A stretch of DNA of 64,000 bases from Bacteroidota bacterium (GCA_016715505.1 JADJZY010000032.1:205273-269272), one strand, 5' to 3'. Shown: positions 1 through 11,015, counted from the first letter of the stretch. Made by a program: numbers and translations. The notes: a model not told the origin generated them from the sequence alone.

Positions 1-507
1 ATTGACGCGTTATATGAAAAACATGTGCTGCATTCATTGGCGATAGCAGCGATCTTTGAATTTTTACCCGGTCAGCGCATTGTTGATATTGGAACAGGTG
101 GTGGATTTCCAGGTATTCCTTTGGCCATATTTTTTCCCGAAACGGAATTTGTTTTGGCAGATAGCATTCGAAAAAAGTTAACGGTAGTGGAAGAAGTGGC
201 TCAGGCAGCAGGTATTCGAAATATCAAAACACATTGGGGGCGGGCAGAAGAGATTCCACAAAAAAATAGTTTTGACTTTGCGGTGAGTCGGGCAGTAGCG
301 CCATTGGGGCAACTTTGGACCTGGGCAAAACCACTGATTCGCAGAGGTAAGGAGGGGGAGTTTGGGAATGGTTTAATTTGCCTGAAAGGAGGGGATTTGC
401 ATGAAGAAATTTCCCAATCGGGTTGTAAACCCCGCATGTGGGAAGTTTCAGACTTATTTGAAGAGCCCCATTTTCAGGAGAAATTTCTCCTTTATATCAA
501 CAGATAA
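1..507 (+). CDS. rsmG: 16S rRNA (guanine-527-N7)-methyltransferase RsmG, 5' partial
   Basis: RsmG (GidB) uses S-adenosylmethionine to methylate G527 of 16S rRNA. The reading frame is open from base 1, so the N-terminus lies before the window and about 168 residues are visible. The SAM-binding glycine-rich motif DIGTGGGFPGIPL is near the start, followed by the typical FDFAVSRAVAPL block; the frame ends in YINR. The gene sits 10 bp before rlmI, so two rRNA methyltransferases are probably co-transcribed. It has no internal frameshift. Identity rests on the motif order and is secure. Confidence 0.93.
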   Translation: MDALYEKHVLHSLAIAAIFEFLPGQRIVDIGTGGGFPGIPLAIFFPETEFVLADSIRKKLTVVEEVAQAAGIRNIKTHWGRAEEIPQKNSFDFAVSRAVAPLGQLWTWAKPLIRRGKEGEFGNGLICLKGGDLHEEISQSGCKPRMWEVSDLFEEPHFQEKFLLYINR

Positions 508-517
508 AATCAATCAA

Positions 518-1691
518 ATGTTTAAAGTCGTATTAAGAAAGAAGATCGCAGACCGGGTGGCCAAGGGGCATCCATGGATATACAACAACGAAATCAATAC
601 CGTTGATATAGGGGCTGGTCCCGGAGATATTGTAGATGTATTTAATAGTCAGGGTAATTTTATTGGACGGGGTTATTATAATCCGGCTTCTCAAATTCAG
701 GTCAGATTGCTCAGCAGGGATGAATCCGGAACAAATCAATGCCGAGTTTTTTTACCGAAAAATTGAAGCGTGCTGGCAATACCGGCAAAAATTGGGTTAT
801 GTGGAAAATTGCCGCTTGGTATTTGGTGAGGCAGATGGACTTCCTTCTCTCATCATCGATAAGTTCAACGATTATTTTGTGCTTCAAACCATGTCGCTGG
901 GCATGGATTTATGGAAGGATGCCATTGTAGATGCACTCAACAAAATATTCAAACCAAAGGGTATTTATGAACGAAATGATGTGCCGGTCAGGGAACTAGA
1001 GGGTTTGGAGCAGAAAAAGGATTTCTGAGCGCTCCTTTTCCCACGGAGATCGTCATCCGGGAAAATGGACTCCAATTTATCGTGGATATTGAAAATGGAC
1101 AGAAGACAGGTTATTTTCTGGATCAACAGGATAATCGCAGGGAAATTGAACACATCGTGAAAGGTGCGGATGTACTGGAAGCTTTTTGTTATACCGGTAC
1201 GTTTTCGATGCACGCAGCCCATTACGGAGCGAAAAAAGTCCTTGGATTGGATATTTCGGAATTTGCTGTAAAAACGGCCGAACGAAATGCCGAATTAAAT
1301 GGACTTCAGGATATTTGTCAGTTTAATGCCGTGAATGCTTTTGATGCCCTGAAGCAATGGAGTAAGGAAGATAAAAAATGGGATGTGGTTATGATTGACC
1401 CACCGGCTTTCACAAAAACCCGTGCCAATATTCAAAAAGGCCATTACAGGTTATAAGGAAATCAACCTGCGGGCAATGAAGTTGGTAAAAAAAGGAGGCT
1501 TTTTGGTGACGGCTTCTTGTACGAATTTGGTACCACCTGAGTTGTTTTTACAAATTATAGGAATGGCTGCCAAAGATGCAAAACGTCCAATCCGACAAGT
1601 TTGTTTCAGAGCACAGGCGGCAGATCATCCCATCGTTTGGCATATGGATAATACCAATTACCTCAAATTTTTGATTATTGAATTGGGGTAG
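518..1691 (+). CDS. rlmI: 23S rRNA (cytosine-1962-C5)-methyltransferase RlmI family, three frameshifts
   Basis: SAM-dependent methyltransferase of the RlmI/YccW family, acting on 23S rRNA. The N-terminal PUA domain begins MFKVVLRKKIADRVAKGHPW; the Rossmann domain carries VLEAFCYTGTFSMHA and the catalytic block VVMIDPPAFTK, with a second conserved part around TASCTNLV. The protein must be read through three frames: breaks lie near 720-740, near 1015-1030 (an A run) and near 1430-1440 (another A run). Each side of every break continues the same family alignment, so single-base indels in the sequence are more likely than decay. ATG 518 is chosen because the PUA domain starts there. It follows rsmG by 10 bp. 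Confidence 0.9.
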
Positions 1692-1737
1692 TTATTATGA
1701 ATCAACACTTTAATAAATATAACTTAAAGTATTGATA

Positions 1738-4053
1738 ATGAATAATTTAAAATTATTTAAAATGAAATTACTTCCTTTCTTATCCCGATACTTTGTTCTT
1801 TCTCTGATTAGCCTATTCTTAGGACTTCTTCCTTATCCATCTTATTCTCAGTCCATCATACCGGCATTACCGGATATCACCGGAACCACACCCGTTCGAA
1901 TAAACACATTACCGGAAAATATCATATGTAATCATAAAGATTTATTGGCGGATGTTGAAATCCTCAACGATTATCTCAAAAATGCGGGATGTAAAGCTTT
2001 TCGTTTGGTGAGCAAGGAACAATCAGCGGTTGTCTTAAAATTGGAACCCAAAACGCCTTCCGGCCAATACCGCATGGAATGGGCGAATGGAAATTTGTCA
2101 ATTTCAGGTTCACACAATGGGATTTTTTACGGCTTAATGACTTTATTCCAGTATCAGGTGAAGGCAAAGGATGGAATTATTTTACCCAGTAAAAGCTTCA
2201 CGGATGCACCAGCCTTCTCGTGGCGTGGAATGCACTTGGATGTGAGTCGTCATTTCTTTCCGGTAGGATTTATTAAAAAGTATATCGATTTACTGGCCAT
2301 GCACAAAATGAACACCTTTCATTGGCATTTGACTGACGATCAGGGATGGCGCATTGAAATCAAAAAATATCCCCTCCTCACCGAAATAGGTAGCAAACGA
2401 CATGAAACCATGGTCGATAAGAATTTTGAACCCTATATCGGGGATGGTAAACCGGTTGAAGGTTTTTATACCCAGGCAGAAGTACGGGAAATCGTAGAAT
2501 ATGCAGCAAAACGCCACATTACGGTTGTACCTGAAATTGAAATGCCCGGACATGCGATGGCCGCATTGTCTGCTTACCCTGCTTATAGCTGTTTTCGTTC
2601 GCCAGTAGATGTGATGACCAAGTGGGGGGTAAGTGAGGATGTATTTTGCACCAAAGACAGTACCCTGCGGTTTTTAAAAGATATTTTGGACGAGGTGATG
2701 GGTTTATTCCCTTCCAAATTTATACATATAGGCGGTGATGAAGTGCCCAAATCTCGCTGGAAGCTTTGTGCCAATTGTCAATCTAATATGCAAAAACATG
2801 GTTTAAAGGATGAACATGAGCTTCAGAGTTATTTTATTCGCCAAATCGACCAGTATTTGACGAGTAAAGGCAGGAATTGTATTGGTTGGGACGAAATTTT
2901 GGAAGGCGGACTGGCTCCAAATGCTGCCGTCATGAGTTGGAGAGGCGAAGAAGGCGGTATTGCAGCGGCTCGGGCTGGTCATCAAGTAGTGATGTCGCCG
3001 GGCAGCCATTGTTATTTTGATCATTATCAGGGAAACCGACAAACGGAACCTTTGGCCATAGGCGGTTATACCACGCTCGAAAAAGTTTATTCCTATTACC
3101 CTGTACCTGATTCTTTAAATGTTCGGGAGGCAAAATTCGTCATGGGGGCTCAAGGGAATGTCTGGACAGAATACATGGGGAGTCCGGAACATGTTGAATA
3201 CATGGTTTTGCCCAGATTGTGTGCTTTGGCCGAGGTGCTTTGGTGCGGGAAACAAAAACCGAGCTATGACCGGTTCAAATCTCGTTTATTGACCCATTTT
3301 ACCTTCCTTGAAAAATTGAACTTTAATTATTCCAAGGCCGTCTTTTCAGTTGAATCAAAAGTGTACAAACGCCCAGATCGTTTAGTCATGTATTTATTTC
3401 CACCATTCCCGGAAGGAGAAATTCGGTATACAGTCGATGGAAAGGATGTAGATATTCAATCTAAAAAATATGATATAAAAGATTCATTATCAATAAATAA
3501 GAGTATTTTAATTAAAGCAAAGTTTTATCAAAATTCACAAGAAAAAGGCCCCCAATTATCCGAGGCTTTCGAATTTAATCCAGCTTGTTTAGCAAAAATA
3601 TCAAGTAATATTCCTCCCAATAAACATTATAATTTGGGAGGCATCGATAAGCTCATTGATGCAAGGGTAGGAAAAACACCCATGGTTGGCAGCGAATGGC
3701 TGGGCTGGTCAGGGCAAAATCCGATGATTCAACTGGAATGGTCCAAAACACCAAAAGCCAATAAAATAGGAATTTCCTTACTGAAACAAGAAGAAAGCTG
3801 GATTTATCTGCCGGAAGAAATAAACCTGGAATGGAGCAAGGATGGTTCCCAATTTGAAAGCATGGCCAAAGTCGATAAAAGCACATTAGACGCCCAATAT
3901 GTTCAAAATCAACTTTTTGAATGGGAATTGCCCAATGAACCTTTTCGGTTTATCCGCATCAGCTTTCGTTCGATGAAGTCGATTCCGGATGGGAAACCCG
4001 GGGCCGGTCAGGATCCATGGTTGTTTATCAGTGAAATGGTCCTAAAGGACTAA
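1738..4053 (+). CDS. Secreted beta-N-acetylhexosaminidase (GH20)
   Basis: Exported glycoside hydrolase family 20 enzyme that removes terminal GlcNAc/GalNAc from chitin fragments or glycans. The N-terminal part has a strong signal peptide (a better start for it is ATG 1762, giving MKLLPFLSRYF), then the GH20b alpha/beta domain, then the catalytic barrel with FHWHLTDDQGWRIEIKKYP and the acid pair Asp-Glu in HIGGDEVPKSRW. The last 200 residues look like a chitobiase C-terminal segment plus an F5/8-type carbohydrate-binding domain ending in FISEMVLKD. It has 770 residues and no frameshift. It stands alone; the next gene converges. Likely periplasmic or surface-bound. Confidence 0.93.
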   Translation: MNNLKLFKMKLLPFLSRYFVLSLISLFLGLLPYPSYSQSIIPALPDITGTTPVRINTLPENIICNHKDLLADVEILNDYLKNAGCKAFRLVSKEQSAVVLKLEPKTPSGQYRMEWANGNLSISGSHNGIFYGLMTLFQYQVKAKDGIILPSKSFTDAPAFSWRGMHLDVSRHFFPVGFIKKYIDLLAMHKMNTFHWHLTDDQGWRIEIKKYPLLTEIGSKRHETMVDKNFEPYIGDGKPVEGFYTQAEVREIVEYAAKRHITVVPEIEMPGHAMAALSAYPAYSCFRSPVDVMTKWGVSEDVFCTKDSTLRFLKDILDEVMGLFPSKFIHIGGDEVPKSRWKLCANCQSNMQKHGLKDEHELQSYFIRQIDQYLTSKGRNCIGWDEILEGGLAPNAAVMSWRGEEGGIAAARAGHQVVMSPGSHCYFDHYQGNRQTEPLAIGGYTTLEKVYSYYPVPDSLNVREAKFVMGAQGNVWTEYMGSPEHVEYMVLPRLCALAEVLWCGKQKPSYDRFKSRLLTHFTFLEKLNFNYSKAVFSVESKVYKRPDRLVMYLFPPFPEGEIRYTVDGKDVDIQSKKYDIKDSLSINKSILIKAKFYQNSQEKGPQLSEAFEFNPACLAKISSNIPPNKHYNLGGIDKLIDARVGKTPMVGSEWLGWSGQNPMIQLEWSKTPKANKIGISLLKQEESWIYLPEEINLEWSKDGSQFESMAKVDKSTLDAQYVQNQLFEWELPNEPFRFIRISFRSMKSIPDGKPGAGQDPWLFISEMVLKD

Positions 4054-4123
4054 GGGAATGATCTGTCCCCCAATATCGATTATTTTTTCCAGAAAAGGTG
4101 GCTACATTGTTGCCTGGTGATGG

Positions 4124-5005
4124 TCATCCTTCTTTTTCTTCTTTCCAAAAAGGAAAATAATTATGCCATTGCAAAGGATATGCGCGAATCATGGTTTCTA
4201 TTTTCCGCAGATAATCTTCTAACATGGCATGAATGCCTTCTTTTCCTTTTGGATAAATTTTACCCGGAGATGCAAAAAAATGAAAGTGTTTGATACCTTC
4301 TTTCATAGCAAATACAAAACTAACCGGAACGGAAAAAGTGGTGGCTAAAACAAAGGGGCCAATCGGAAATTCTGCTGTTTTACCCAAGAATGTACCTTCA
4401 ATCGTGCGGTTTCCTTCTATAAATCGATCTGCATGAATACACACAAATTCATTTCGTTTGAATGCCTCGTTGATTTCATATATGTGTGAAATATCATTTT
4501 TAATGACGATGACATTAAAACTTCTTTCCCGAACCTTATCCAAATAGGCTTTGATTTTTTCATGTTCGCCATCATACATGACGATATTAATTCGGGTATT
4601 TAAGCGTTTCAGTAAATGCCCTGCAGCTTCCCAATTACCCAAATGAGCACTGACCAATAAACCACCTTTACCCTGTTTCACCATATTGTCGAGGTGGTCC
4701 ACGCCATCATCATTCCTTGTAAAAGGGGAGGGGGCGCCACTCATCAATACAACTTTATCGATGATACTACGACCCAGGTAATTAAAATTCTCGTAAATGG
4801 CCCAGCTTGCTTTTATCCGGGAATATCCCAGTCTTTTCTGAAAATAATAACGCAAGGGCCCTGCGGCTTTGCCAGGGAATATAAAATAATAAAGTGTGAC
4901 AAACCTTAAAAGCGCATAAGCCGGGAATACCCCAGCCGTTTTAATCAAAACAATAAATATTTTGTAACCGAATGAATTGCCTCTGGAACTACCCCAAGTA
5001 GCCAT
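4124..5005 (-). CDS. LpxL/HtrB-like lysophospholipid acyltransferase
   Basis: Membrane acyltransferase of the lipid A lauroyl-acyltransferase-like family (293 residues), which transfers an acyl chain from acyl-ACP to a lipid acceptor. The N-terminus has a hydrophobic stretch, and the catalytic HX4E motif is seen in SAHLGNWEAAGHLL. A family-like PLQWHNYFPFW is at the end. Its ATG overlaps the stop codon of the ACP gene (TAATG), so it is translationally coupled to a dedicated ACP and ketosynthase. Such acyltransferases occur in flexirubin/aryl-polyene-type clusters as well as in lipid A synthesis; the coupling to ACP and KS points to a special acyl lipid here (inference). Confidence 0.85.
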   Translation of the reverse strand: MATWGSSRGNSFGYKIFIVLIKTAGVFPAYALLRFVTLYYFIFPGKAAGPLRYYFQKRLGYSRIKASWAIYENFNYLGRSIIDKVVLMSGAPSPFTRNDDGVDHLDNMVKQGKGGLLVSAHLGNWEAAGHLLKRLNTRINIVMYDGEHEKIKAYLDKVRERSFNVIVIKNDISHIYEINEAFKRNEFVCIHADRFIEGNRTIEGTFLGKTAEFPIGPFVLATTFSVPVSFVFAMKEGIKHFHFFASPGKIYPKGKEGIHAMLEDYLRKIETMIRAYPLQWHNYFPFWKEEKEG

Positions 5006-5274
5006 TATGCCATGCTTTTTTCTGAAACTTTTTGGGTGACGTAGTTATAAAAATCATCGACTACCACCATGGATTGAAAATCTTCGGGTTTCACCTTAAA
5101 ACCAAAATTACTTTCGATACTGACCACCAAATCCACATAATCCAAACTATCCAGATCCAATGTTTCTTTTAAGTTTGCATCAGGGGTGATTTTTTCTTCC
5201 GGCACTTCAAAATCTTCTACTAAAAAGCCGTTGATAATTTCTATAACTTGTTCTTTGTTCATGGTCGCGGTCAT
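5005..5274 (-). CDS. Acyl carrier protein (dedicated paralogue)
   Basis: Small acidic carrier protein of about 89 residues that holds acyl chains on a 4'-phosphopantetheine arm. The attachment serine is in LDLDSLDYVDLVVSIE. The start ATG at 5274 overlaps the stop of the upstream ketosynthase (ATGA), and its own stop overlaps the next start (TAATG), so all three genes are coupled. It ends in KVSEKSMA. An internal ATG (5262) is an alternative start. The tight linkage to one KS and one acyltransferase suggests that this is not the housekeeping AcpP. Confidence 0.92.
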   Translation of the reverse strand: MTATMNKEQVIEIINGFLVEDFEVPEEKITPDANLKETLDLDSLDYVDLVVSIESNFGFKVKPEDFQSMVVVDDFYNYVTQKVSEKSMA

Positions 5275-6495
5275 TTCCAATCCTTAATAATCAATGATGA
5301 ATTCGTTCCACCAAAGCCAAAGGAATTCGACAAATATACATCAAATTTCTTTTCAAGTGTTTGAGTCACAATATTCAGTCGAGCCGAATCTTCATCGGGG
5401 TTTTCAAAATTTAAATTTGGTGCTACAAAGCCGTTTTTCATCATCAGGGTGGAATAAACAATTTCACTAGCTCCCGCCATCCAACATTCATGACCTGTCA
5501 TCCCTTTTGTAGAGCTAATCAAGGGCATGGCATCTTTAAAAACCTCAAAAATGGCCTTGGCTTCACTGGCATCTCCGGCCGGTGTTGAAGTGGCGTGGGC
5601 GTTTAAATATTGAATGTCCCTGGCCATCAAACCCGATTCACGCAAAGCCATACTTAAAGATCTGGCCGGACCATCAACACTCGGGTTGGAGATATGTTCC
5701 CCATTGCTCGAAAATCCGTAACCGATCACCTCGGCCAGGATATTTGCGCCACGTCTTTGCGCACTTTCAAGGCTTTCAACAATGACGGTCGCCGCGCCGC
5801 CACTTGGTACTAAACCATCCCGATCACGGTCAAAAGGTCTGGAAGCCCGGGTAGGATCATTTTCACGAATGGAGAAAGCACCCAATGCATCAAAATTGGG
5901 CATGGAATAGATATTGGTTTCCTGCCCGCCCCCACAAATAATCATGTGTTGCAATCCACTTTTGATAAACAAATAAGCCAGCCCAATACAATGTGATCCA
6001 CTGGCACATGCAGCACTAAGGGTCAGATTAATCCCTCTCAGTTTAAAGATCGTACTCAAATTCATATTGATGGTGGAGTTCAACACCTGAAACACGGACG
6101 CCGAACCAACCAACATGGTATCTTTTTTTTCGCGTACTTTATCAATGCCTTCTATCACGGCCTGGGCGCAACTATCATTTCCCATAAATAATGCCTACTT
6201 CATTTTTTTCGAAGTAGGATTCGTCCAAACCCGCTTCCTGCATAGCTTCGCGGGTGGCCACATACGCGTATTCGGCATGTTCGGGCATCATAATTCGAGC
6301 TCTGCGATCCAATACACCTTTTAAATTGGGTTTTTCAACAAATCCGGTTAAGCCGCTCCGGTAACCGAATTCCTTGCGTTCGGGTGCCAGGATTATGCCA
6401 CTTTTACCGTGATACAATGATTCTTTAACTTCTGCTAAGTTTTTTCCAATGCAGGAATAAATGCCCATTCCTGTTATCACGACCCGATGATTCAT
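5271..6495 (-). CDS. Beta-ketoacyl-ACP synthase, FabF-like, one frameshift
   Basis: Condensing enzyme of the FabF/KAS II fold, elongating an ACP-bound acyl chain. It starts MNHRVVITGMGIYSCIG. The nucleophilic Cys is in SAACASGSHCIG, the two His are in NAHATSTPAGD and TGHECWMAGASE, and the C-terminus is NSFGFGGTNSSLIIKDW. Two frames join near 6180: the minus-strand sequence reads one A too many between Gly-Ile-Ile-Tyr-Gly and Asn-Asp-Ser-Cys; dropping it restores one protein of about 407 residues. It is the first gene of the KS-ACP-acyltransferase cassette and overlaps the ACP start. Sequence similarity to aryl-polyene KS enzymes is plausible but not shown. Confidence 0.88.
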
Positions 6496-6540
6496 AGTTC
6501 CTTGGTTTTAATCCTCTCTTTCAATATCACAAGTTTAAGA

Positions 6541-8655
6541 TTATTTCTGATTTGCTTTCGCTTTATTCATGTTTTTTTCTGCAACCACCTCTAATTTTTC
6601 CAGCCCCACCTGAATATCCACCCGGCCAAATCGTACCACAGCCTTTTTTTCATCCAATTGAAAAACGATTCCGGTTTCCCGGCTTTTTAACATGCGAACT
6701 GCCGATCCGACTTGTATTTTTTCTTTGACCTCGCTAATTTTAATTTGACGGAATGTTTCACTGCGTTCAAACTCTTCCTGTAGCCTTTTTTTCTGTTGTT
6801 CATATCCCGCAAGTTTCACGAATTTATGAATCACTTCTTTTTATTTTTATTGTGGGTCCATTCATGGGTTAAACTCATCAATTTCCGACCGAATTCCATC
6901 AGTTTCTGTTTCTCTTCTTTCTGTTCATTTGTCTTTGCAATTTTATCTTCCAGCTGATCATTCAGTTCTCTGAATTCTCTTTTTTCGGCGGTTGCTTTGC
7001 CCATTTGTTTAATCAAATCACGTTTAAGACGGATTTGGGTATTTTTTTCCTGTTGTAATTGATGGAGTAATTTATCCATCTTGATTCGTTCCGCTGAAAT
7101 TTTCTGGCGGGCTTCTTCAATAATATTTTCGGGTAAACCAATTTTACTAGCTACTTCAAAAGTAAAAGAGCTTCCGGGTTCACCAATCTGCAATTGATAG
7201 AGGGGTTTTAAGGTGCGACTATTAAATAACATACAACCATTAAAAATTCCTTCTTCCTGATTGGCAAGTAATTTGAGATTGGTGAAATGGGTCGTAACCA
7301 CACCTTGCGCTTTACTCGCATTGAGTTTATTCAGTATTATTTCGGCCAGAGCTCCTCCCATATCCGGGTCACTGCCGGTTCCAAACTCATCAATGAGAAA
7401 TAAGGCCTTAGGTCCGGCATGCTCTAAAAATATTTCATTTTTATAAGACGCGAACTGTACGTGCTGAGCCCGTCTTCGATGCTTTGATTATCGCCGATAT
7501 CGCCCAATAAAGTCTCCTTCATCACAAAACTCGATTTGGCGGAAGTGGGTATCAGTAGACCGCATTGCAACATCAATTGAAAAAGTCCGATGGTTTTGAG
7601 TGCAATGGATTTTCCACCGGCGTTGGGTCCGCTAATCACTAAAATTCGATTTTTTCATCCAACTTACAATTCACAGGAACCGTATTTAATCCTGCCTCCT
7701 GATTTTGAAGCCATAGGACGGGATGGTATGCATTGATTAAATGAATGACAGGTTCTTCTTTCAGCATTTGTGGCAAGGTGGCCTGCAATATTTTTCCCAG
7801 TTTGGCCTTCGCGCAGATGACATCAAAGTGGATGAGGTTTTGAAGATGTTCTTGTATTTGTTGTCTGTAAGGTTGTATGAGTCCTGTCAGTGCTTTTAGA
7901 ATTGTATAGATTTCTTTTTTCTCCGCATCTTCCAATTCCAGTTTCTCGTTATTGAGTTCAATGGCATTATTCGGTTCAATAAAGGTAATTTTTCCACTGG
8001 CTGAGTGGTCGTGAATCATGCCTTTGATTTCACGTTTAAATTCTGCAAGAACTGCCAGCACTCTGCGTCCGTTGATATAACTCTCTTCGATGTCCGCCAG
8101 TTGTCCGGATTTACTTAAACGTTGAATATGATTTCTGTAGATACGATCGGAGGTTTTACGATTTTCCAACAGTGCCAAACGAATTTGTTGCAATGTGGGT
8201 GAGGCGCCGTCTTTCACTTGTCCCTCCTTATCAAATACGTTTTCTATTTCCTCTATCAATTCATGCAGATAGCTGAAAGTCTGTATTTTTTCAAAAAGAA
8301 CAGGAAAAGCTTCTTTTTTCTCATGAAGAAAAAGCAATAAATCATGCGACATACTCACCATCAATCTTAACTGATTAAATTGAGCGGCATTTAATACAGC
8401 ATGTTGAACGGCGAGAAGTTTAATTTCTGTCTGCAGTTCAGGAAAAGATTGATGGGGTAGGCCATTTCCCTGATGCATGGCCAACAAAGCTTCGTTAGTC
8501 TCCTTCAATTTTTGCAACACCTCTTCGTATTCTTTAGAAGGAATAAGATGTTGAATCTGATAAACCCCGGGTTTGCTAACACAATAAGTACTTAGTTTTT
8601 CCAGGATAATTGGAAAATCTAATTGACGTGCTAATTGTGAGGGGTAAATATTCAT
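6541..8655 (-). CDS. mutS2: MutS2 family ATPase without Smr domain, three frameshifts
   Basis: DNA-structure-binding ATPase of the MutS2 family. The N-terminal part begins MNIYPSQLARQLDFPII and carries the core/lever helices; the ATPase has Walker A ISGPNAGGKSIALKT, Walker B ALFLIDEFGTGSDPD and the switch VVTTHFTNLKLLA. A charged coiled coil follows, then a short beta-rich tail ending KANQK. Breaks lie near 7640, 7435 and 6835, all in T or A runs, and the motifs read through. The C-terminal Smr nuclease domain of classical MutS2 is not found before the stop; about 705 residues in total. It may act in ribosome-collision rescue or recombination control, as known for the family. Confidence 0.88.
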
Positions 8656-8765
8656 CTTATGGGTTGCAAATATCTGTATTTATTCGATAAAAGACTGACC
8701 GGTATTTTTCATCAAGATGACGGCTAAATGCTTAATTTCCGGATTTTGGAAGTTTTGATAGGCCC

Positions 8766-9516
8766 CTATTTAAATTCAAAAAGGGAATCCGGGTAATGTA
8801 CTTTTTCAAGATATAGACCACAACCCGGGGGACTAAAATCGGCTAATGTGCAATCCTTTTGTTCCAATATTTTTCAAAGGAAATCAAATCCATTTTACCT
8901 CTTCCTGATTGCAACATGGTGCCCACACAAAGCCCGAACCATTCCTCGTAAAAATCGATTGGCCTCCACCGTATAAATCAGCAAATCGTTCTCCATCATC
9001 CAGCCGGATTCAAATATGGTACATTGAAAATGTTTCACATCTGTTTGTCGTTTGGAAAAGGAAGTAAAATCTTTGGTTCCAATGCAAGCCTGTGCGCATG
9101 ATTGCAAAATTTCCGGATTTAACTGGAAAGGGTAGTAGTAGCTTCGCTGATGGAGAAAGGCTGTCTTTTTACGTGATACAATATAGCGGTATGTTCTTTT
9201 GGTGGCATCAAATCGGCAATGCGCATTCGGAGCAACTTCAAAAATTCTTTTTACGACTATTTCGGCAGGAAGTAAAGCATTTAAATTATAAATTAAGGAA
9301 TCGGGTAATTGGCCTGAATAATCAAAATGCAGAAAATTTTGACGGGCATGTACGCCGGTATCGGTGCGGCTTGAGGTTACGGTTTCTAATTTTTCTTTCA
9401 GTCGAATTTCCAATGCACGGTTCAATTCGCCTTGTACGGTTTGGATTGATGCTGAATTTGAAATCCGCAAAAGGAGTTCCGAGGTATTCAACTTCGATGA
9501 AATAACGTTTCAGCAA
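8766..9516 (-). CDS. truA: tRNA pseudouridine(38-40) synthase TruA, frameshifted
   Basis: TruA converts uridines 38-40 of the tRNA anticodon arm to pseudouridine. The catalytic Asp lies in SSRTDTGVHARQN. The N-terminus (LKRYFIEVEYLGTPF) is in one frame and joins near 9440-9480 to the frame with TVQGELNRAL. The end shifts twice again: the family ending GRGKMDLISF and GCGLYLEKVHYPDSLFEFK is found downstream, giving a stop at 8766-8768. The start is a TTG at 9516, since no ATG is available in frame; it begins 8 bp after the stop of the transglycosylase gene. Confidence 0.88.
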
Positions 9517-9524
9517 ATGAGTGA

Positions 9525-10697
9525 TTATTGGCCTTTGGCGCCGTTTTGAATAATTTCTTCTTTGGAAATAATAAACTTCTCCAGTTTATCCAAAGGTATG
9601 CGCAAGTGAATGGGTGTTGTCGTATTGACAAGTAACTGATCAAATTCAGGGTTCCAACGACGAAGGCGAACCACATCTTCATCAATACTTGGCAATGGCA
9701 GCGAGGGTATACTTTCCTTTTACTTTCAGAATGGCCATTTGATCCAACTCCTGCTGACTAAATGCCGTTTTTTCTCCTCCGTTTCTTCAATGTCCACTTC
9801 CTGGCTTTGAGCGCTTTGATTAAATGATCCTTTTAAAGAAGAAAAATCGGCTTTTGGTGCCTTGGCGTCTTTTGGTATATTACCCATTGCCAATACATTA
9901 CAAGCTCTATCCATTAATGTAGTTGTAGCAATGAAGGCCATTACATGGTTTTGGGTTTCATGTGGGAGACGTTTTTTAATATCCCAGAAACTTCTTCCTT
10001 GACCGGCATTAATTGCACGCAGCACTGGGGCCGGTCCACTATTATAAGCAGCTATCACCAATAACCAATCATGAAACATACTATGTAATTGCTTCAAATA
10101 TCTTGCAGCGGCATTGGTGCTTTTATAAAAATCTCTTCTTTCATCGATGCTTTGATCCACCCTGAGTCCTAACATTTTCGCCGTTCCTTCCATGAACTGC
10201 CATGTACCAACGGCTCCGACCGGTGAAACGGCATTACAATTCATCGCCGATTCAATGATGGCCAGTGACTTCATCTCGCGAGGCACACTGTAACGTTTCA
10301 TGATATTGTCGATCAATTTAAAGTGACCTTTATTACGTGATTGAAGTCGCGCAATTCGTTGACCATGATTTTTATGGTAATTCTTGACGTAATCGATGAT
10401 ATAGTCAGTGAAAGTACCGTAAACGGATTTATTCACCTGAATATTTGGACCTGCAATCGGTTTATCGCTTAGGTCTTTGATTTTTCGTTTTACAAATCTG
10501 GAACTATCCAAGGTTGCGTTACCTGAAGGATTTTGTTCAGGTTCAGCTTTCACCACTTTCAGGTGTTTAGGCACCAGATTACGATCTGTAATTTTAATGG
10601 TATAGGTAGAGTCTTTGAAAGTAGCCTGCACTTTTAAGGCAGTTACACTTAAAATAAAAAGCGACAACATCGCCGAAAAAAAATTGAATTTTTTCAT
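9525..10697 (-). CDS. MltD-like lytic murein transglycosylase with degenerate LysM
   Basis: Exported muramidase-like enzyme that cleaves peptidoglycan with anhydro-muramic acid formation. A signal peptide (MKKFNFFSAMLSLFILSVTA) is followed by the SLT domain; the catalytic Glu is in LAIIESAMNCNAVSPVGAVG, with GTWQFMEGTAKMLGL and AYNSGPAPVLRAI as family signatures. The frame breaks near 9755 in an A run; the continuation ELDQMAILKVKGKYTLAAIA leads to RLRRWNPEFDQ, which resembles a degenerate LysM, and ends at 9525. A second small shift lies near 9695. It precedes truA closely and follows tatA, so cell-envelope genes cluster here. Confidence 0.86.
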
Positions 10698-10736
10698 CCC
10701 CCCGTTTCTGTAAATTTTAACGTGAAAAATAAGCAG

Positions 10737-10939
10737 TTATGATTTTTCTTCTTTCATGCCTGCTTCGATCTCTGACTTGATATTATCCTTGGCATCTTTA
10801 AATTCCCGCATGCCACGTCCTAAACCCCGCATAAACTCCGGAATTTTTCTTCCTCCAAAAGAACAAGTACTGCCAACACAATGAGAATCCATTCCGTTCC
10901 GCCAGGCATACTTAAAAGTAGTGTATTCAGATTTGCCAT
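10737..10939 (-). CDS. tatA: Twin-arginine translocase subunit TatA/E, one frameshift
   Basis: Small membrane protein forming the pore of the twin-arginine translocation system. Read through one shift near 10850-10860 (a T run), the protein is MANLNTLLLSMPGGTEWILI, a hydrophobic helix LAVLVLFGGRKIPEF, then the amphipathic helix MRGLGRGMREFKDAKDNIKS and an acidic tail ending EEKS. Length of about 67 residues suits TatA. ATG 10939 is the correct start, since an apparent upstream start belongs to another frame. No tatB or tatC lies next to it. Confidence 0.9.
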
Positions 10940-11015
10940 TTTTCTTTGTTGTGCTACAAATATAATTCAATAATTTCAGAAATGGTCACAAGGGATTAAA
11001 TTGTGAAAACAAAAA

